Shown here piece after piece: positions 48,300-59,362 of a DNA stretch of 64,000 nucleotides. The DNA lies in NCBI GenBank assembly GCA_030704615.1, contig CM060731.1, forward strand, positions 37,014,001 to 37,078,000, written 5' to 3'. The translations under genes and the position numbers were made by a program. Origin of the DNA: Takakia lepidozioides. Taxonomy: Eukaryota > Streptophyta > Takakiopsida > Takakiales > Takakiaceae. The notes below the pieces were generated by a model that was not told the DNA's origin, searched no databases, and saw only the letters and a list, made by a program, of their open reading frames with translations. Numbering within the stretch: the first letter of the stretch is position 1; every line of letters starts with the position of its first letter.

Positions 48300-49484
48300 T
48301 TCCCTGGACCCTACAGCTAGACTTCTGAATTGATTCCCCTAATTTCATATCCCCTAAAGGCTTAGCAATTCTTGAAGATTCTCAAGCTCTATCTGTGTGA
48401 AGGATATCAGTTGTCAAGAAGATGGCAAACGTGGTTGCATCTCATGATAATGGTAAAGATACCTTAATGTAAATTAGTTTAAGAATTGATCATACACAGC
48501 CGATCGACTAAAAAAACAAGCAATGATGAGGAGGGAAGCAAATGAGGAGCATGCACTACACGTGAAAACAAAAAGGACATGCCGTCACCCTAGTTTCATT
48601 TACAACTCGCATCCTTCATTATGTCGTGTATGTGATCTTTTGCCCAGCACAGATGTGGAATTGGTCAGCACTTCAGCACTACCACTCTCCTACTGAGAAT
48701 ATAGTATCTAGCTAATTCTTGCGGAGGCTAAACTTACCCACACCGTGGCCACAAACCTAGCATAAATGCCACCCTGAAGCACATAATTAGACCATCAATT
48801 GTTACATTTCCCTTAGAAGCACACAACAAATACTGTAACATATACTCATTAGACATCACTTGTTGCAGCCTTGTGACCCGATGACACCCTGCCCCTAGTG
48901 GATAGGGTGGGCCAAAAGGGAGGTGCAGAGAGTAACATGGGGGCCACTACATTTGCACATCTCAAAGTGTAAGTCTCTAGCCTTCAAGATTTTCTTCAGA
49001 CAACATGAATTTGCTGTGGGTATCCACCCCAGAATGAAAACGCAAGGAGGGCCCAAACTTTTGTCTTTCTGTCGAGCTTCTTGAACACAGTCTGACGGTT
49101 TCAAACTCTCATTGAACAGCATACCACTACAAGGCCACCAATAATTCGATATCCAAACCATCATGCCACAGATTGGACACATGGATTGCATTTTACCAGC
49201 TGGGTTGACTATATGTGCATACATAGGTTTCAAATTCAACCTAGTCCCAGATATGGGGAAGCATAACAAACAAAGTTTGTGTACGGATGGGGTGTTCTTC
49301 AGTATGAAATCATGCGCTTGCTCAATCACCAAGGTCGGCAAGGATGATAAGTATAGGAAACATTTTCTGAACAGATATAGGCACATAAATAGGCAGCCAA
49401 CAATGATTTTTGCTATTACGGAAACCTAATCGCATAATTCTATTTCCGTGGAAACATGAAAAATCCTATTGTTGTGTTTTTGTG

Positions 49485-49545
49485 CTCACGACTATGTTTT
49501 CTGTGCTCACGCCGTTTGTGCTCACCGGTGCGCTCATGAACATCT
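49485..49545 (+). repeat. GTGCTCAC motif cluster
   Basis: Three copies of GTGCTCAC (GTGCTCACGACTATG, GTGCTCACGCCG, GTGCTCACCGG) and one GCGCTCATG occur within 60 bp, preceded by a sequence resembling the left side of the DIRS-like element. It is probably another solitary terminal fragment. Confidence 0.55.
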
Positions 49546-49915
49546 ACCAACCCCCAAGAACCATCAGTAGATGTTACTTCTTTGTGCCTCATCGCTACTT
49601 GACATTATCCCACGCACCCAAACCCCTGGAGTAATTTTTTTTAAACTGATTTTGGAGTATCGACCGAGGAGATGAACCTTCGTCAATGGTATGAAGCAGG
49701 TGTTGATTGAACCTCCTTATTGAGAGGGCCCACAACTTGGCATAATGGCAAATGGTGCCATTTTTGTGCTTTAAGTTATTTTCATTGTTTTCCTTCGTTT
49801 CCTTTCTCTAGGTTCCTTTGTGGGGCATTCATGCATGCCTCATCTATGTTCTTTAAACACTTTGAAGTAAAAATTGCAATTCATTTGACAGGAAATTTTG
49901 TAAGTTAATCCCCCT

Positions 49916-50210
49916 GTTTGTGACTATACCAACACAGGGCAATTGCAGCATCTAAGATTTCATTTGATCATCCTGCATAGATGGTGTCCTGGGTTGTCTT
50001 CACTGCCCCAGACTCTCCCTACTAAAACTCCATACTCAATATCTGCCGCAAATATGTACTTGCATTCGGACCCCATCTCCCGACTATCTTATACTCATAG
50101 GTGTATCGACTCAAGAAGTAGTCTTTGTCAACCTTACGACACATGAATATGTTCGTTGGAGTATTCCTTGAAAGTGTAGACGACGGTACACTTGCGCGCG
50201 ATTGTTTAAA
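49916..50210 (-). pseudogene. Truncated BAH-domain copy
   Basis: The minus strand matches the last third of the BAH gene at 58.4 kb: ARKCTVVYTFKEY, then a shortened, frame-broken stretch covering DKDYFLSRY and YLRQILS. There is a deletion of the GHKV region, and an insertion near 49960 replaces the C-terminus. The 5' two thirds, including the BAH core, are absent. Confidence 0.75.
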
Positions 50211-50399
50211 TTTGAGAGAGAGAGAGATTTGCAGCACATCACACTTGTATTACAATAATATGTGTAACACTTTCAAAAGATAAGACCTTTTCACTATTCT
50301 AGAGGTATGACTCTTAAGGAATAGTCGTGTCCTTTGATGAAAACCATTTGATGTGCCTTTTGAAGTATACAGTTGCTTATTTTCCAACACCCTCCCTCA

Positions 50400-51600
50400 A
50401 CGAAATACTTCAAAAAACTAATGAAATATCATAAATATTAGGACTATCTTATTAAGCGTTGATGCTTTTAAGACAGCGACCATGACCAGCTGTTTAGGAC
50501 AGAGCCGCCGATGACCACGATCAGCTGTTCTTTCTAGACCGACGGTGAAGTTTAAAAACTTCTTCCCTCCCTTAGAAAGCTCCTCCACCTGCTCAGCTTC
50601 AGAATAATTGCACTCCTCCATATGTAACATCTGTAGTTAGAATGTTAGCTGCCACCTCTCATTATGTTGTTTCTTTGGAGATTCTCGAGCCCAATGTCTA
50701 GGTTTATGACAATAGTGACAATTGCCTTTTCGCTTTTGTTTGTGACTTGCAAATGAAGCCCCTATGCTTCAACTAGCAGAATCATTGTTATTTATTCTTT
50801 TTCTCATAAGTTCTTCTTGAAGTAAAAAAGTGATTAATGATTTTACTGTTAAGCTGGCATGTCCTCTTAAGGAAGAGACAAAACTTTGATAATTACTTAC
50901 TTCTCATTAGTGCACTGACAACATCTTCATCGGATGTAATTAGACATGCTCCTGCTTGTTTTTCAAGTATAGTTTTAAATTTCATTAAGTGATTAGACAC
51001 GCTCTCATTTTCTTGCATTTTGAGTGTTGGAAGTTGATCTCTTAAGTACAACTTTGTAACTGCGTCTTTTGATTGATAAATTCTAACCAATTCATCCCAA
51101 GCAACCAACGGGGAGAACCGGCAGCTAGTTACATGCTAGCCGACTGATTCTGAGGATTTCCGAGTGAAAATTGAAACCTTCGGAAATTTACCGAGTATGT
51201 TCACATAGGAAATTGACTATTGCAGTTACCATTAAGGGGAAGCAACCGACTCCCCAACCCACTTAGCCGGTTGGTTCTCAGAATGAGGGGCCATTGGCTG
51301 GTTCAACTGAAATTATTTCCCGGACGCTGATCCCAAGCCTCTTTTGAAGTCGAACTATTACTTATATGCATAACTTGTGAGTTTTTAAGACATGCGGTGA
51401 TAACTTTAATGCTTTGATATCCTTTCGATCCCATGCATCTGCAGCATTCCCAGAACCAGTAGTAGAAGTGGTAGTGGTAATAGTAGAAGAAGTGGATGCA
51501 GTAGTAGTTGTAGGACGAACTTCACTCCCATCTACTACTGACCAAACTTGCTCTGTTTTAACCCATAGGCATACTCTATGTTTCCACACCTCTCCATCGA
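50400..51600 (-). pseudogene. Ty1/copia gag, decayed
   Basis: On the minus strand the order is: EVWKHRVCLWVKTEQVWSVV with DGSEVRP (the L-W----E-LW-VVDG motif); a Thr/Ser-rich low-complexity stretch; AADAWDRKDIKALKL; STSKEAWD; then VRIYQSKDAVTKLYLRDQLP, NHLMKFKTILEKQAGACLIT; and a zinc knuckle CHYCHKPRHWARES, whose last Cys is Ser. This is the gag of a copia retrotransposon. No protease, integrase or RT follows. A 227-bp insertion splits it at AWD, and stops follow SALMRSK. Confidence 0.8.
51103..51329. mobile_element. 227-bp insertion with 9-bp target duplication
   Basis: The copia gag reads up to KEAWD, is interrupted, and resumes with AWDELVRIYQ. The nine bases ATCCCAAGC occur on both sides (51094-51102 and 51330-51338). 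Removing the insert and one copy restores continuity of the old gag sequence. A 9-bp duplication is typical of Mutator-type elements, but the ends do not show a clear long inverted repeat. Inside is an imperfect inverted pair, GAGAACCGGC near the left end and GCCGGTTGGTTCTC at about 51265. A small non-autonomous element or a SINE are both possible. Confidence 0.7.
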
Positions 51601-51835
51601 TTTTTTTTTTTGTTTTTTTAATTTTTTTTAAAGGAAACCTGGGAGCGACTGCCCACATTTCAGGACCTTGAGGAGGGGGAAAAATTAACCCCCTTTCAGA
51701 TAAGCCATTAGGCACACAGGTGGAAACGTCACCACCAGACCAACCGGTCACGAACAATCCACACACCAGGCAGGGCAGCGGGTTTGAACCCCAAACCACC
51801 AGGGCGACACACTGCGCACTTCCCAGCTGATGTGC
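51600..51835 (-). mobile_element. tRNA-derived SINE with poly(A) tail
   Basis: Read on the minus strand, the element begins near 51835, has a polymerase III box-B-like GGGGTTCAAACCC at 51780-51792, continues about 150 bp, and ends in an A-rich tail seen as T-runs at 51600-51635. A box-A match upstream is weak. It lies at the 5' border of the copia gag. No target duplication is evident. Confidence 0.65.
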
Positions 51836-51970
51836 GAATTTTTCTATTTGTGTAGCCTAAGTTAGCTACGTACTTACTACTTACTCTCGTCCGGTCCTGA
51901 TGTCTGGTGTCTACGTGTCTACAAACATCTTCCTTTCAAAGCTCCCCAGTCCTCCGATGGCCTTCCATCT

Positions 51971-54900
51971 ATGGCCGATCGGATGAGTATTGCTTTGTCG
52001 GGCGGGCTATCCCTCAAGTTCTCTGCTTCATCTCATTTCCACGGCACAAGTCTCTGTCTACATCTCTGTTCCTCTCTCTTCTCTCCCCCTTCCACCTGTG
52101 GGTTTCCAGCTGTTCGGTGTTCCAGATCCATTCGGGTCTCGAAACTCTACCATTACTCTCCAAGGGTCTATCTTTCATCTCGATCAGTACGCCCAACCTC
52201 TCTTTTATGCCTTAGACACACCAACCAAAGCCCAGCCCCCAGATTCACACCAGTGTTGGCCATGGCGGAGACGAACCCAACTCGCTCAGAAATTTCAGCA
52301 GATTTTCGAACCCCCGAGGAGAAGAACGATGTAGCAGTGATTGCCAAATTGGATCAACAGCACGTGGTGCATGAGGATCCAGTCGTTGGAAAGCGGCGGA
52401 TGAAAGGGGCCCATGTGAATGCAGTGTTTTTTGACCTGGATGACACTCTTGTCCTCACACACGCTGCTGACAAAGTGGCCCAAAAGGCCGTGCAGGTCTC
52501 TCTCTCTCTCTCTCCCTGGATGAAGCTGACCTGGAGGGGGTTGTGTCCAAAGCCATGTCTGATGCCCAAAGACTGTCCGTGGAAAATGAAGTTAGACACA
52601 AAACTACTTGTTTCCAGTCTGTGACATGGGCGAGGACCTTGATGATGGTCTGAAGGGCTCACCTACCCTCGCACTACACTGAAATTTAAAGCCTACCTTT
52701 GAAACAGATGCAGAGAGGAAGAGGAGATTGTAATTGTCCAATGTGCGGGCAGCCTGAAGACAAAATCCATTTTCTGATGAAACCCTATAAGATTTTATTT
52801 ACAACATGTACAATGGGCGAATGTACAGAAGATGAGAAGTTCCCAAAAAGTGGGGAAAGAAACAAGAAACAAGAGGAAGAAAACAAAGCTATAGTAAGCT
52901 ACTCAACAGGAAGAAAACAAAAGCTATAGTAGGCTACTCAACCAGAACGACCCTCCCAGCCAACAGCCTGGAGGAGATCATGCAAAGAGATAGGCAAAGT
53001 GTCAGGCATAGGCGGAAGATGAGATGACGCGGAGCCAGCCACATCAGCCCGCTGCAAAATAGATATGGCTTGTGCTCTCTGCAAAGCAACTGAAACAGGC
53101 TGCCCCGAAACATTGTTCGGGATTTTCTCACGAGAGAGTGACCTCTTCAGGACGATCAAGAACATTGTCCCTGCAACTCTATTCACCAACATTAAAAATC
53201 TTGAGGCTGAGCCTAAAGCCCTGGCCCTCTTGGGGTCTAATTGCTGCTCACACAGCAAGTTGATGCTTGTGTGAAGGGGTCTCTAGAGGATATCTGGAAA
53301 ACCCCCACTAATTGTCTTCATCACTTGAGGTAAGTCACACTACCGGAGTGAGCCCCTCACAAATGTAGTTTCTGCTCTTTCGGGCAAACTGGGCGCGGGG
53401 TCTATGGCCACAAGGCTACTGCAAACAACGTCTTATGAACTCGTACAGTCTCTCTCTCTTTCATTGAAATGTAAGCTTCAAATGATGGAAACTGTGGAAT
53501 GTGAACAAGGTGTTGTTCTTGTTGGGGCAGACAATACACGCCTTTATCTCATTATTCCTTTATCACATTACGCTGACGAGTGTACCCATTACTGGTAGGC
53601 TGAGAGAAGAATATTTACTAATCAGAAAATGCGATGGGTACAGGCTTTGGTAGAGCGCAAAGTCCAAGACGTGAAAGGGGACGAGATACTGAAGGTTTTT
53701 GTGAGGGGTTTTGATTTGCAGCCATGGGACCCCACACACCAGGTAAGCTGAAACCTACAAAGGGTCCTTCTATTCCTTGAGAAATGTTTACTTGTGGGTG
53801 GTGGTCAGTGTTCTCTCGTTGAGAGGCACACTTGGCCAGAAGCTATGTGTAGAATATCATTGCCCAATGGTTTTGGCAAATCCAGTTCAGATGTCATTGC
53901 ATACTAATGGCATAATGGGATCCCATTGACATATCTCTTAAGGAGTCCCAATGTTTTTCCACTTAGAACTCAGTTCTGTAAATTCAAATTGAACAAACCT
54001 GTGGGTATGGCATACAGTATCAGGACTCACTATAGGGGACCTGCATGACATTGCAACCAGTCTTGCAACTCAACCTTCTGCATCTGCAATTGTTCTTTGA
54101 CAGATGTAAGGTAGATGGCTACTGAAATTATACTTGCTTTCAGGTTGATGTGACTGAGTGGAGAGCACGCCTATGGGGAAAAGCCCTTGAAAGCCAAGGT
54201 ATTGAAGATATGGAGCTTGCCAGGGTAAGGCCAACTCTTTCATGCTTCTATATGCAGAGGGTGTGAAGTTTGATGAGACTGTCGATGTGGAGTTTGCTGC
54301 TGAAGTACTTTCTCTTCCCTGCTGCTTGGTCACATTGTGTTGTTTCGGTTGAATGAGGAAGGATTTGAGTTGTACTTCAAGTTAATCCACATGTGCTTTG
54401 TAATAGAGTGCTCCAGTTACACTACTGGAATCAACATCATGTAAAGTCAGCATGCAATGGCAGTTTTTGGTCTAAAACTTGATGGGCCACAACTGATTGT
54501 AGGAGTTTCCCAAGGGGACTACACTCGTTGTAGCAATGTTGTCAGGGAATCATAAAGAGTACATTTTTATCTTACATGGTAGAATGATCTTCAACCCCAT
54601 TTTGGTCTTTCCCCACAGGATATGCAAAGCTGTTTCGACAGGGAGAGGATGTTGTCCTTCCAATGGGCACCTGGAGTAGAAGCGGTATTGCACGCTCACA
54701 TTCGCCTCTTTTACCCAGGCAAGCTTTGTTGCATCCATTTTGTGATTGCCAGTGTCTTCGTTTCCTGGACACAAATTGTGTGTTTGTCCTGTGATACTTA
54801 AAGGTCCCTTTGACATTTGGGTTGTTAACTTAGCAACAATGTTGGGTGACACAGATGGTGAGAAGCCTCCATGCCCAAGGCATCAAAGTGGGCATCATCA

Positions 54901-57115
54901 CTAATGGCCATTTTACTGTGAGTATATCCCATGTTCCTACATGTAGGGTTGCAAGGTTTGCGGGAGCATAATACCTTGTAGACCAACTCACCTTGGATGG
55001 AGTGTGCATTCAATTTGGTTGCCGCAGGCTCTTTTTCACGTCCCCTAGCCAGTTAGTCGAAACAAAATGGGTGGGGAGGATGTTGGATGTATGCGTGTCT
55101 CGCATAATAAGCTAGAAATTACCGAAGGCTTGCTGGACTTGTGGGCCTTATTTCACTGATAGGTTTTGTGTTGGCCTTGTACTTTTCTGACCACTTTAGG
55201 CACCGTCTCAAGGTTAACAGTACCATAGGATTGAGTTGCACCTATGGCTTTGTGATCTTTGCTTGTGATTTTCTGATGAGCTGCTGGTGATTTCTTCTGG
55301 GGCAGGTTCAAGAGTAGAGTTAAAAGCATGCCAGGCATATGGGTTTTTTGACACTAACAAAACCAATGCAGTTGAGTTGCACTTATGGCTTTGTGATGTT
55401 CACTCTTGGTTTTCTGATCTTTTATGTAGTCGTCACCTAGGTGGGTTGGGGGGGGCTACTGGTGTTTTTTTCTGGGGCAGGTTCAAAGAACAAAATTAAA
55501 AGCATGCCAGGCAAACGAACTTTTTGACACTATTCTCATTGGGGGAGGTATGTTTTCTTCTGCATCTTGATTTAGACAATTTGTTTCTTAAGTCCTATCG
55601 CAAGTCTTGGGGCATACGCAGAGAAATTCACAAGTGGACGATTTTCTGCCAATACTGGAAATGATGTTACCTTGTGTGGAGTCCCTATAACTGGGAAATA
55701 TTCTAGAACTGGTGTGGTCAACCCCCTGGATATGAATAATCCAGCTTGAAATGCCATGTCACTTGTGCACAGTGGATCATAATCTGGTCAGAGGGTTGAT
55801 TTAGAGGCAAATAGTAGAAAATGTAATGTTATTTCAGGAGTGCTGTTACCTGGATGGATACATAGTACAATTGTGGCTGCCGGTGGGAACTAGAGGAACA
55901 GATCAAATGAGCATGAGGGCGAGAGTACTCCTTACCCTTTCGTGTGATTGTTGGCTACCCTTAGTGCCAGAGTCATAGGGAGAGAGGGAGAGATTTATAT
56001 TTGGCCAGGTAGAGCTGTACAGCATGTTTCACCCCTCCTTTTACTCTCGGGATAGCAATAAGGGCATTGTATGGAAGGGAGTAACAGACTATGTTCGTGA
56101 CAGAATGCTCACTAGTGTTACTTTATGTGTGCAGAGGAACCCAATGAGAAGCCACACAAAGACATTTTTTTAAAGGCGTGCAAGCTGGCAAAGTGCAAAC
56201 CAGAGGAATCGGTAATGGTTGGTGACAATTTGAAGACGGATATTCAGGTATAGACTTGGTCGGTGGTCTATGTTGCACAAATCATCCCCTCAGGATGGGC
56301 ATACTTAATGGCATGAAAGACTTGAATTGCTCGATAGAGTTCTTTCCCCACTTTTAGGAGAATCATCACAGCAGTTTAATGTGCATATTTTCCCCAGAAT
56401 ATGACCCATGGAGCTCAAACTGCAGAACCAGAGGTCTTGTGACATTCTATTTTAAGGCTGTCAAAGGTGGCTTCTTGTTCAGAAGAGAATCCATTCAAAT
56501 GCTTCAGAAAATGTTCCTACACCTATCATCCTGCCTCCAGATCTTTACTTCAAGCTTTGTTTGTTATGCTTCCCCATATCTGGGACTAGGTTGAATTTCA
56601 AACGTACCTGGTGGCCTTGTAATGGTATGCTGTTCAGTTAGAGATTTTGAAACCGTTCAAGAAGCTTGACAGAAAGACAAAAGTTTGGGCCCTCCTTGCG
56701 TTTTCATTCTGGGGTGGATACCCCCAGCAAATTCATGCTGTCTGAAGAAAATCTTGAAGGCCAGAATACTTACACTTTGAGATGTGCAAATGTAGTGGCC
56801 CCCCTGCCACTCCCTGCACCTCCCTTTTGGCCCACCCTGTCCACCAGGGGCAGGGTGTCATTGAGCCACAAGGCTGCAACAAGTGATGTCTAATGAGTAA
56901 ATGTTACAGTATTTGTTGTGTGCTTCTAAGGGAAGTGTAACAAGTGATGTTCTAATTCTGTGATTCAGGGTGGCATTAATGCCGGGTTTCTGGGCACGGT
57001 GTGGGTAAATGTGCATAACTTGGAGGGTCTCCCGTCAGGAGGTGCGCAACCCACCCACATAATTCCGAGCATCAGCGACCTACCCACACTGCTCCAAGAG
57101 TGGACTGCTGAATGA
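51971..57115 (+). CDS. HAD-type phosphatase, N-acylneuraminate-9-phosphatase-like
   Basis: Eight exons join in frame: 51971-52495, 53599-53742, 54144-54224, 54619-54684, 54855-54917, 55481-55547, 56135-56247 and 56969-57115, giving 401 residues. The first 90 or so are Ser/Arg-rich, like a plastid or mitochondrial transit peptide; MAETNPT at 52261 is an internal alternative start. HAD motifs: FFDLDDTL (Asp155, Asp157), IITNG (Thr288), EKP (Lys321) and VMVGDNLKTDIQGG (Asp346, Asp351). The C-terminal part resembles animal NANP, a sugar-acid phosphatase, but plants make little or no sialic acid, so the true substrate is open. Exon 1 ends at a donor directly followed by a CT microsatellite. A dead partial duplicate of exon 6 lies at 55306. 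Confidence 0.88.
52497..52516 (+). repeat. CT microsatellite at the exon-1 donor
   Basis: A CT run starts inside the donor GTCTCT of intron 1. If intron 1 were retained, the next stretch (52515-52600) has coding character (DEADLEGVVSKAMSDAQRLS) in a frame two bases out of phase with exon 1. Confidence 0.6.
53165..53470 (+). repeat. Dispersed repeat family, copy in HAD intron 1
   Basis: Recognisable by GGGTCTAATTGCTG, TTGATGCTTGTGTGAAGGG, TCTAGAGGATATCTGGAAA and CACAAGGCTACTGCAAACAA, followed by CTTATGA and a CT-rich tail. Other copies: 43600-43800 (plus, inside CACTA), 63420-63665 (minus) and a 3'-end fragment at 62350-62425. Short length, uniform order and a CT-rich 3' tail suggest a SINE-like or similar short element. 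Confidence 0.65.
55231..55370 (+). pseudogene. Dead duplicate of HAD exon 6 with its intron flank
   Basis: The segment 55231-55370 (intron end TTGAGTTGCACCTATGG, acceptor TTCTGGGGCAG, exon start at 55306) is a tandem duplicate of 55372-55535. The duplicate keeps the acceptor and the AAAGCATGCCAGGCA core. It reads GTT CAA GAG TAG, so the fourth codon is a stop, and the donor end is lost. If spliced in, it would truncate the protein before HAD motifs III and IV. Confidence 0.85.
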
Positions 57116-57440
57116 TGCAGTGATGGTTCAGGACCTTCTGCACTCTTGTTATTTCTCCTCTTTATTTTCTTAATCCTGTTTTTCTCCATGAAAGACATTT
57201 GAACGAGTTGGCTGCTGAAAACCACTGCTTAAGATGCTGAAGAAACACTGTTTGCCGCAACTTTGGTTGGCTATTTATGGGGTCCATTTGACCCTTTGAA
57301 CTCACCCTGGACCCTACAGCCTGACTTCTGAATTGATTCTCTTAATTCGTATCCATGTGGCCCTATGTCCCTGAAGCTTCAGCAATTCTTATCCTCACAT
57401 ATTTGTCTGAAGGATATCAAAGATGGCAAACACGCTCTAG
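56480..57440. repeat. Duplicated block B (left part)
   Basis: 56480-56950 lies in intron 7 of the phosphatase gene and is an inverted match to 48780-49400 (shared: CAGAAAATGTTCCTACACCT, AAAGTTTGGGCCCTCCTTGC, GATGTGCAAATGTAGTGGCC). 57305-57440, in the 3' flank, matches 48300-48440 directly. The remaining partner, the BAH gene, is at 58.4 kb. Confidence 0.75.
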
Positions 57441-58417
57441 TAAACAACTGAGTTCGAAGTAGCTTAATCTTTAAGTCTAAGTAGCAGTCTGTTAGTGTTT
57501 ACATCCCGTGTCATTGAGAGGCCTCTCTGTAGAGACCGCCTTACTAGTGGAGAACCCATATGAAGGTAGTGCCCTTGAACATCCTGAGTCCCATTAAGAA
57601 TCCAATCCCAGTTGCCAGTTCTTGACTTTTAAGTATCAATGTATTTTTTCTGTTTCAGGTGGACATTTACCGTTATACATTTGACTTTGTACTGTGTGAG
57701 TTTGTACTGTGTGAGTTTGTCTCCACTAGTCATTCTTGTGCAATCTGTCCCCAGATTTCTAATAGATTCAGATATTTCTGATAAACATTATGAGGAGGTT
57801 TCACAAGCTTGCGGCAAAAGCTTATTTTCATCAAGTACTGGCAGCATGCTACCTTCAGCTGCTATTGGTTTCAGCAATTTACTGTTCCATATAAGATCAT
57901 CACTCAATTGACACCAACAGAGGGTCTCTCAAAATGTAAAAACTCGCGCTTTTGCAAAATGAGAGAACATATTTCATATGCACATGGGAGAAAAGCTGAT
58001 ACCCTGGCAATGATGCCCCATTCACAGTCACAGAATTTAACAGAGCTGTGAGTAGTTGGTCAACCTGCTATGCCCAACATAATAAATGACTCGGATCAAA
58101 GCCTGACTTAGAACAGAGGCATGAACATTTTACATTGGATTTATAGTACCCTACATTCCCATGAGCAAAACGCTTTATTGTGTGAATACCCAGTCCTTGC
58201 GAATGAACTGATCAGGAACTGATCCGGACGAGCATGGAATCTCAAGAGGGATTCGAAGTCATCAATAAAATTTATGTCACGAGCATCGTTTCATGGAGCT
58301 CGAGTTAAGTAAAAATAACATCCTACAGATAATCATAACTAGTAGTAAAGTCCGAGGAGATTAGGAGGGCCCCGACTAAGATCTAAGTAGTAAGATTAAG
58401 AGTCCCGCTGTTTGTGA
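57441..58417. other. No gene recognised
   Basis: An open frame at 57639-57911 has no domain or splice support. The right end is probably the 3' UTR of the minus-strand BAH gene. Confidence 0.45.
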
Positions 58418-58975
58418 CTACCAACACAGGCCAGTTGCAGCATCTAAGGGGTCCTCGGTTGTCTTCACTGCCCCATACTCTCCCTCCTCAAACTCCCCAC
58501 TCAATATCTGCCGCAAATATGTACTTGCATTCGGACCCCATCTCCCTGTCTTATACTCATAGTTGTATCGACTCAAGAAGTAGTCTTTGTCAACCTTGTG
58601 ACCTAGCCTGTGACGCATGAACATGTCATTGCAGTATTCCTCGAAAGTGTAGACGACGGTACACTTGCGTGCGATAGCATCCGCACTGTTCAAATCAATG
58701 TGGTCCGACAAAAGGAGCTCATTGTCACAATGATGAGTCGGATCTCGCCCTTGGTAGCATTCTTCTGGTCGATAATACCACCGACATGACACAGTCACTT
58801 CTCCCGTTCGGGAGTGTTTGAAAATCCCGTCTATCTGAGCCACCCACAACCGCTGAAAGGCGTCGCCTTCGGGATACAGCAAGCAATTGTCTCCAACTTC
58901 TACGACTTCACCTGTATCTTCTATGATGAAGGAGTCAATCGGTACTGTAAGCATCTTCATCTTTCCTACTAGCAC
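58418..58975 (-). CDS. BAH-domain protein
   Basis: A single open frame of 185 codons on the minus strand. The BAH fold is visible from about residue 25: VEVGDNCLLYPEGD, LWVAQIDGIFK, VTVSCRWYYRPEECYQGRDP, NELLLSDHIDLNSADAIARK, then CTVVYTFEEY and DKDYFLSRYNYEY. The RWYYRPEE and ELLLSDH-D--SA motifs are those of plant chromatin readers such as SHL/EBS, whose BAH domain binds methylated histone H3, but no PHD finger follows. The short length suggests a stand-alone BAH protein or a transposon-spread fragment. A truncated copy at 49.9 kb shows the locus has been duplicated. A TATA box and tandem repeats lie upstream. Confidence 0.8.
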   Translation of the reverse strand: MLVGKMKMLTVPIDSFIIEDTGEVVEVGDNCLLYPEGDAFQRLWVAQIDGIFKHSRTGEVTVSCRWYYRPEECYQGRDPTHHCDNELLLSDHIDLNSADAIARKCTVVYTFEEYCNDMFMRHRLGHKVDKDYFLSRYNYEYKTGRWGPNASTYLRQILSGEFEEGEYGAVKTTEDPLDAATGLCW

Positions 58976-58994
58976 AGCAAACAGACCTGAATGT

Positions 58995-59361
58995 ACGAGA
59001 TGCTACTAGGATTGAGCAAGCTTTGATCTACTACCAAGTTGTGAATCACAGATCACTAGCGTGAGCAGCTGCAATGATCTCGAGAGAGGATCGTAGAAGA
59101 GGATGGGAGCAACTGCGTACGAGATTCTACTAGGATTGAGCAAGCTTTGATCTACTACCAAGTTGTGAATCACAGATCACTAGCGCGAGCAGCTGCAATG
59201 ATCTCGAGAGAGGATCGTAGAAGAGGATGGGAGCAACTGCGTACGAGATTCTACTAGGATTGAGCAAGCTTTGATCTACTACCAAGTTGTGAATCACAGA
59301 TCACTAGCGTGAGCAGCTGCAATGATCGGGAGAGAAGAGTACAGAAGAGAATGGGAGCAAC
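58995..59361. repeat. Three tandem copies of a 120-124-bp unit
   Basis: Copies start at 58995, 59119 and 59242. Each contains CTACTAGGATTGAGCAAGCT, AGTTGTGAATCACAGATCAC and GAGCAGCTGCAATGATC. Copies 1 and 2 are almost identical; copy 3 diverges at its right end. The array occupies the space between the BAH start codon (58975) and the TATA box (59363), so it is probably transcribed 5' UTR. Confidence 0.93.
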
Positions 59362-59362
59362 T

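Larger units (their letters stand above)
48300..50210. repeat. Duplicated block A (partner at 56.48-58.68 kb)
   Basis: Three segments recur further right. 48300-48440 matches 57305-57440 in the same orientation (GACCCTACAG, CTTCTGAATTGATTC, GAAGGATATCA, GATGGCAAAC). 48780-49400 matches 56480-56950 in inverted orientation. 49916-50207 matches 58400-58675 in the same orientation (BAH coding). Together they look like an old segmental duplication with one internal segment inverted and moved. Confidence 0.75.

Noticed and set aside
52705-52790. CPMCGQPEDKIHFLM, resembling the zinc-binding tail of LINE reverse transcriptases
   Set aside because: Only one short motif inside an intron, with no RT sequence around it; a transposon scrap is possible but not supported enough to annotate.
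58995-59361. Regular repeats considered as a CRISPR-like array
   Set aside because: Units are contiguous, about 120 bp, without unique spacers, and the genome is eukaryotic. It is a plain tandem duplication.
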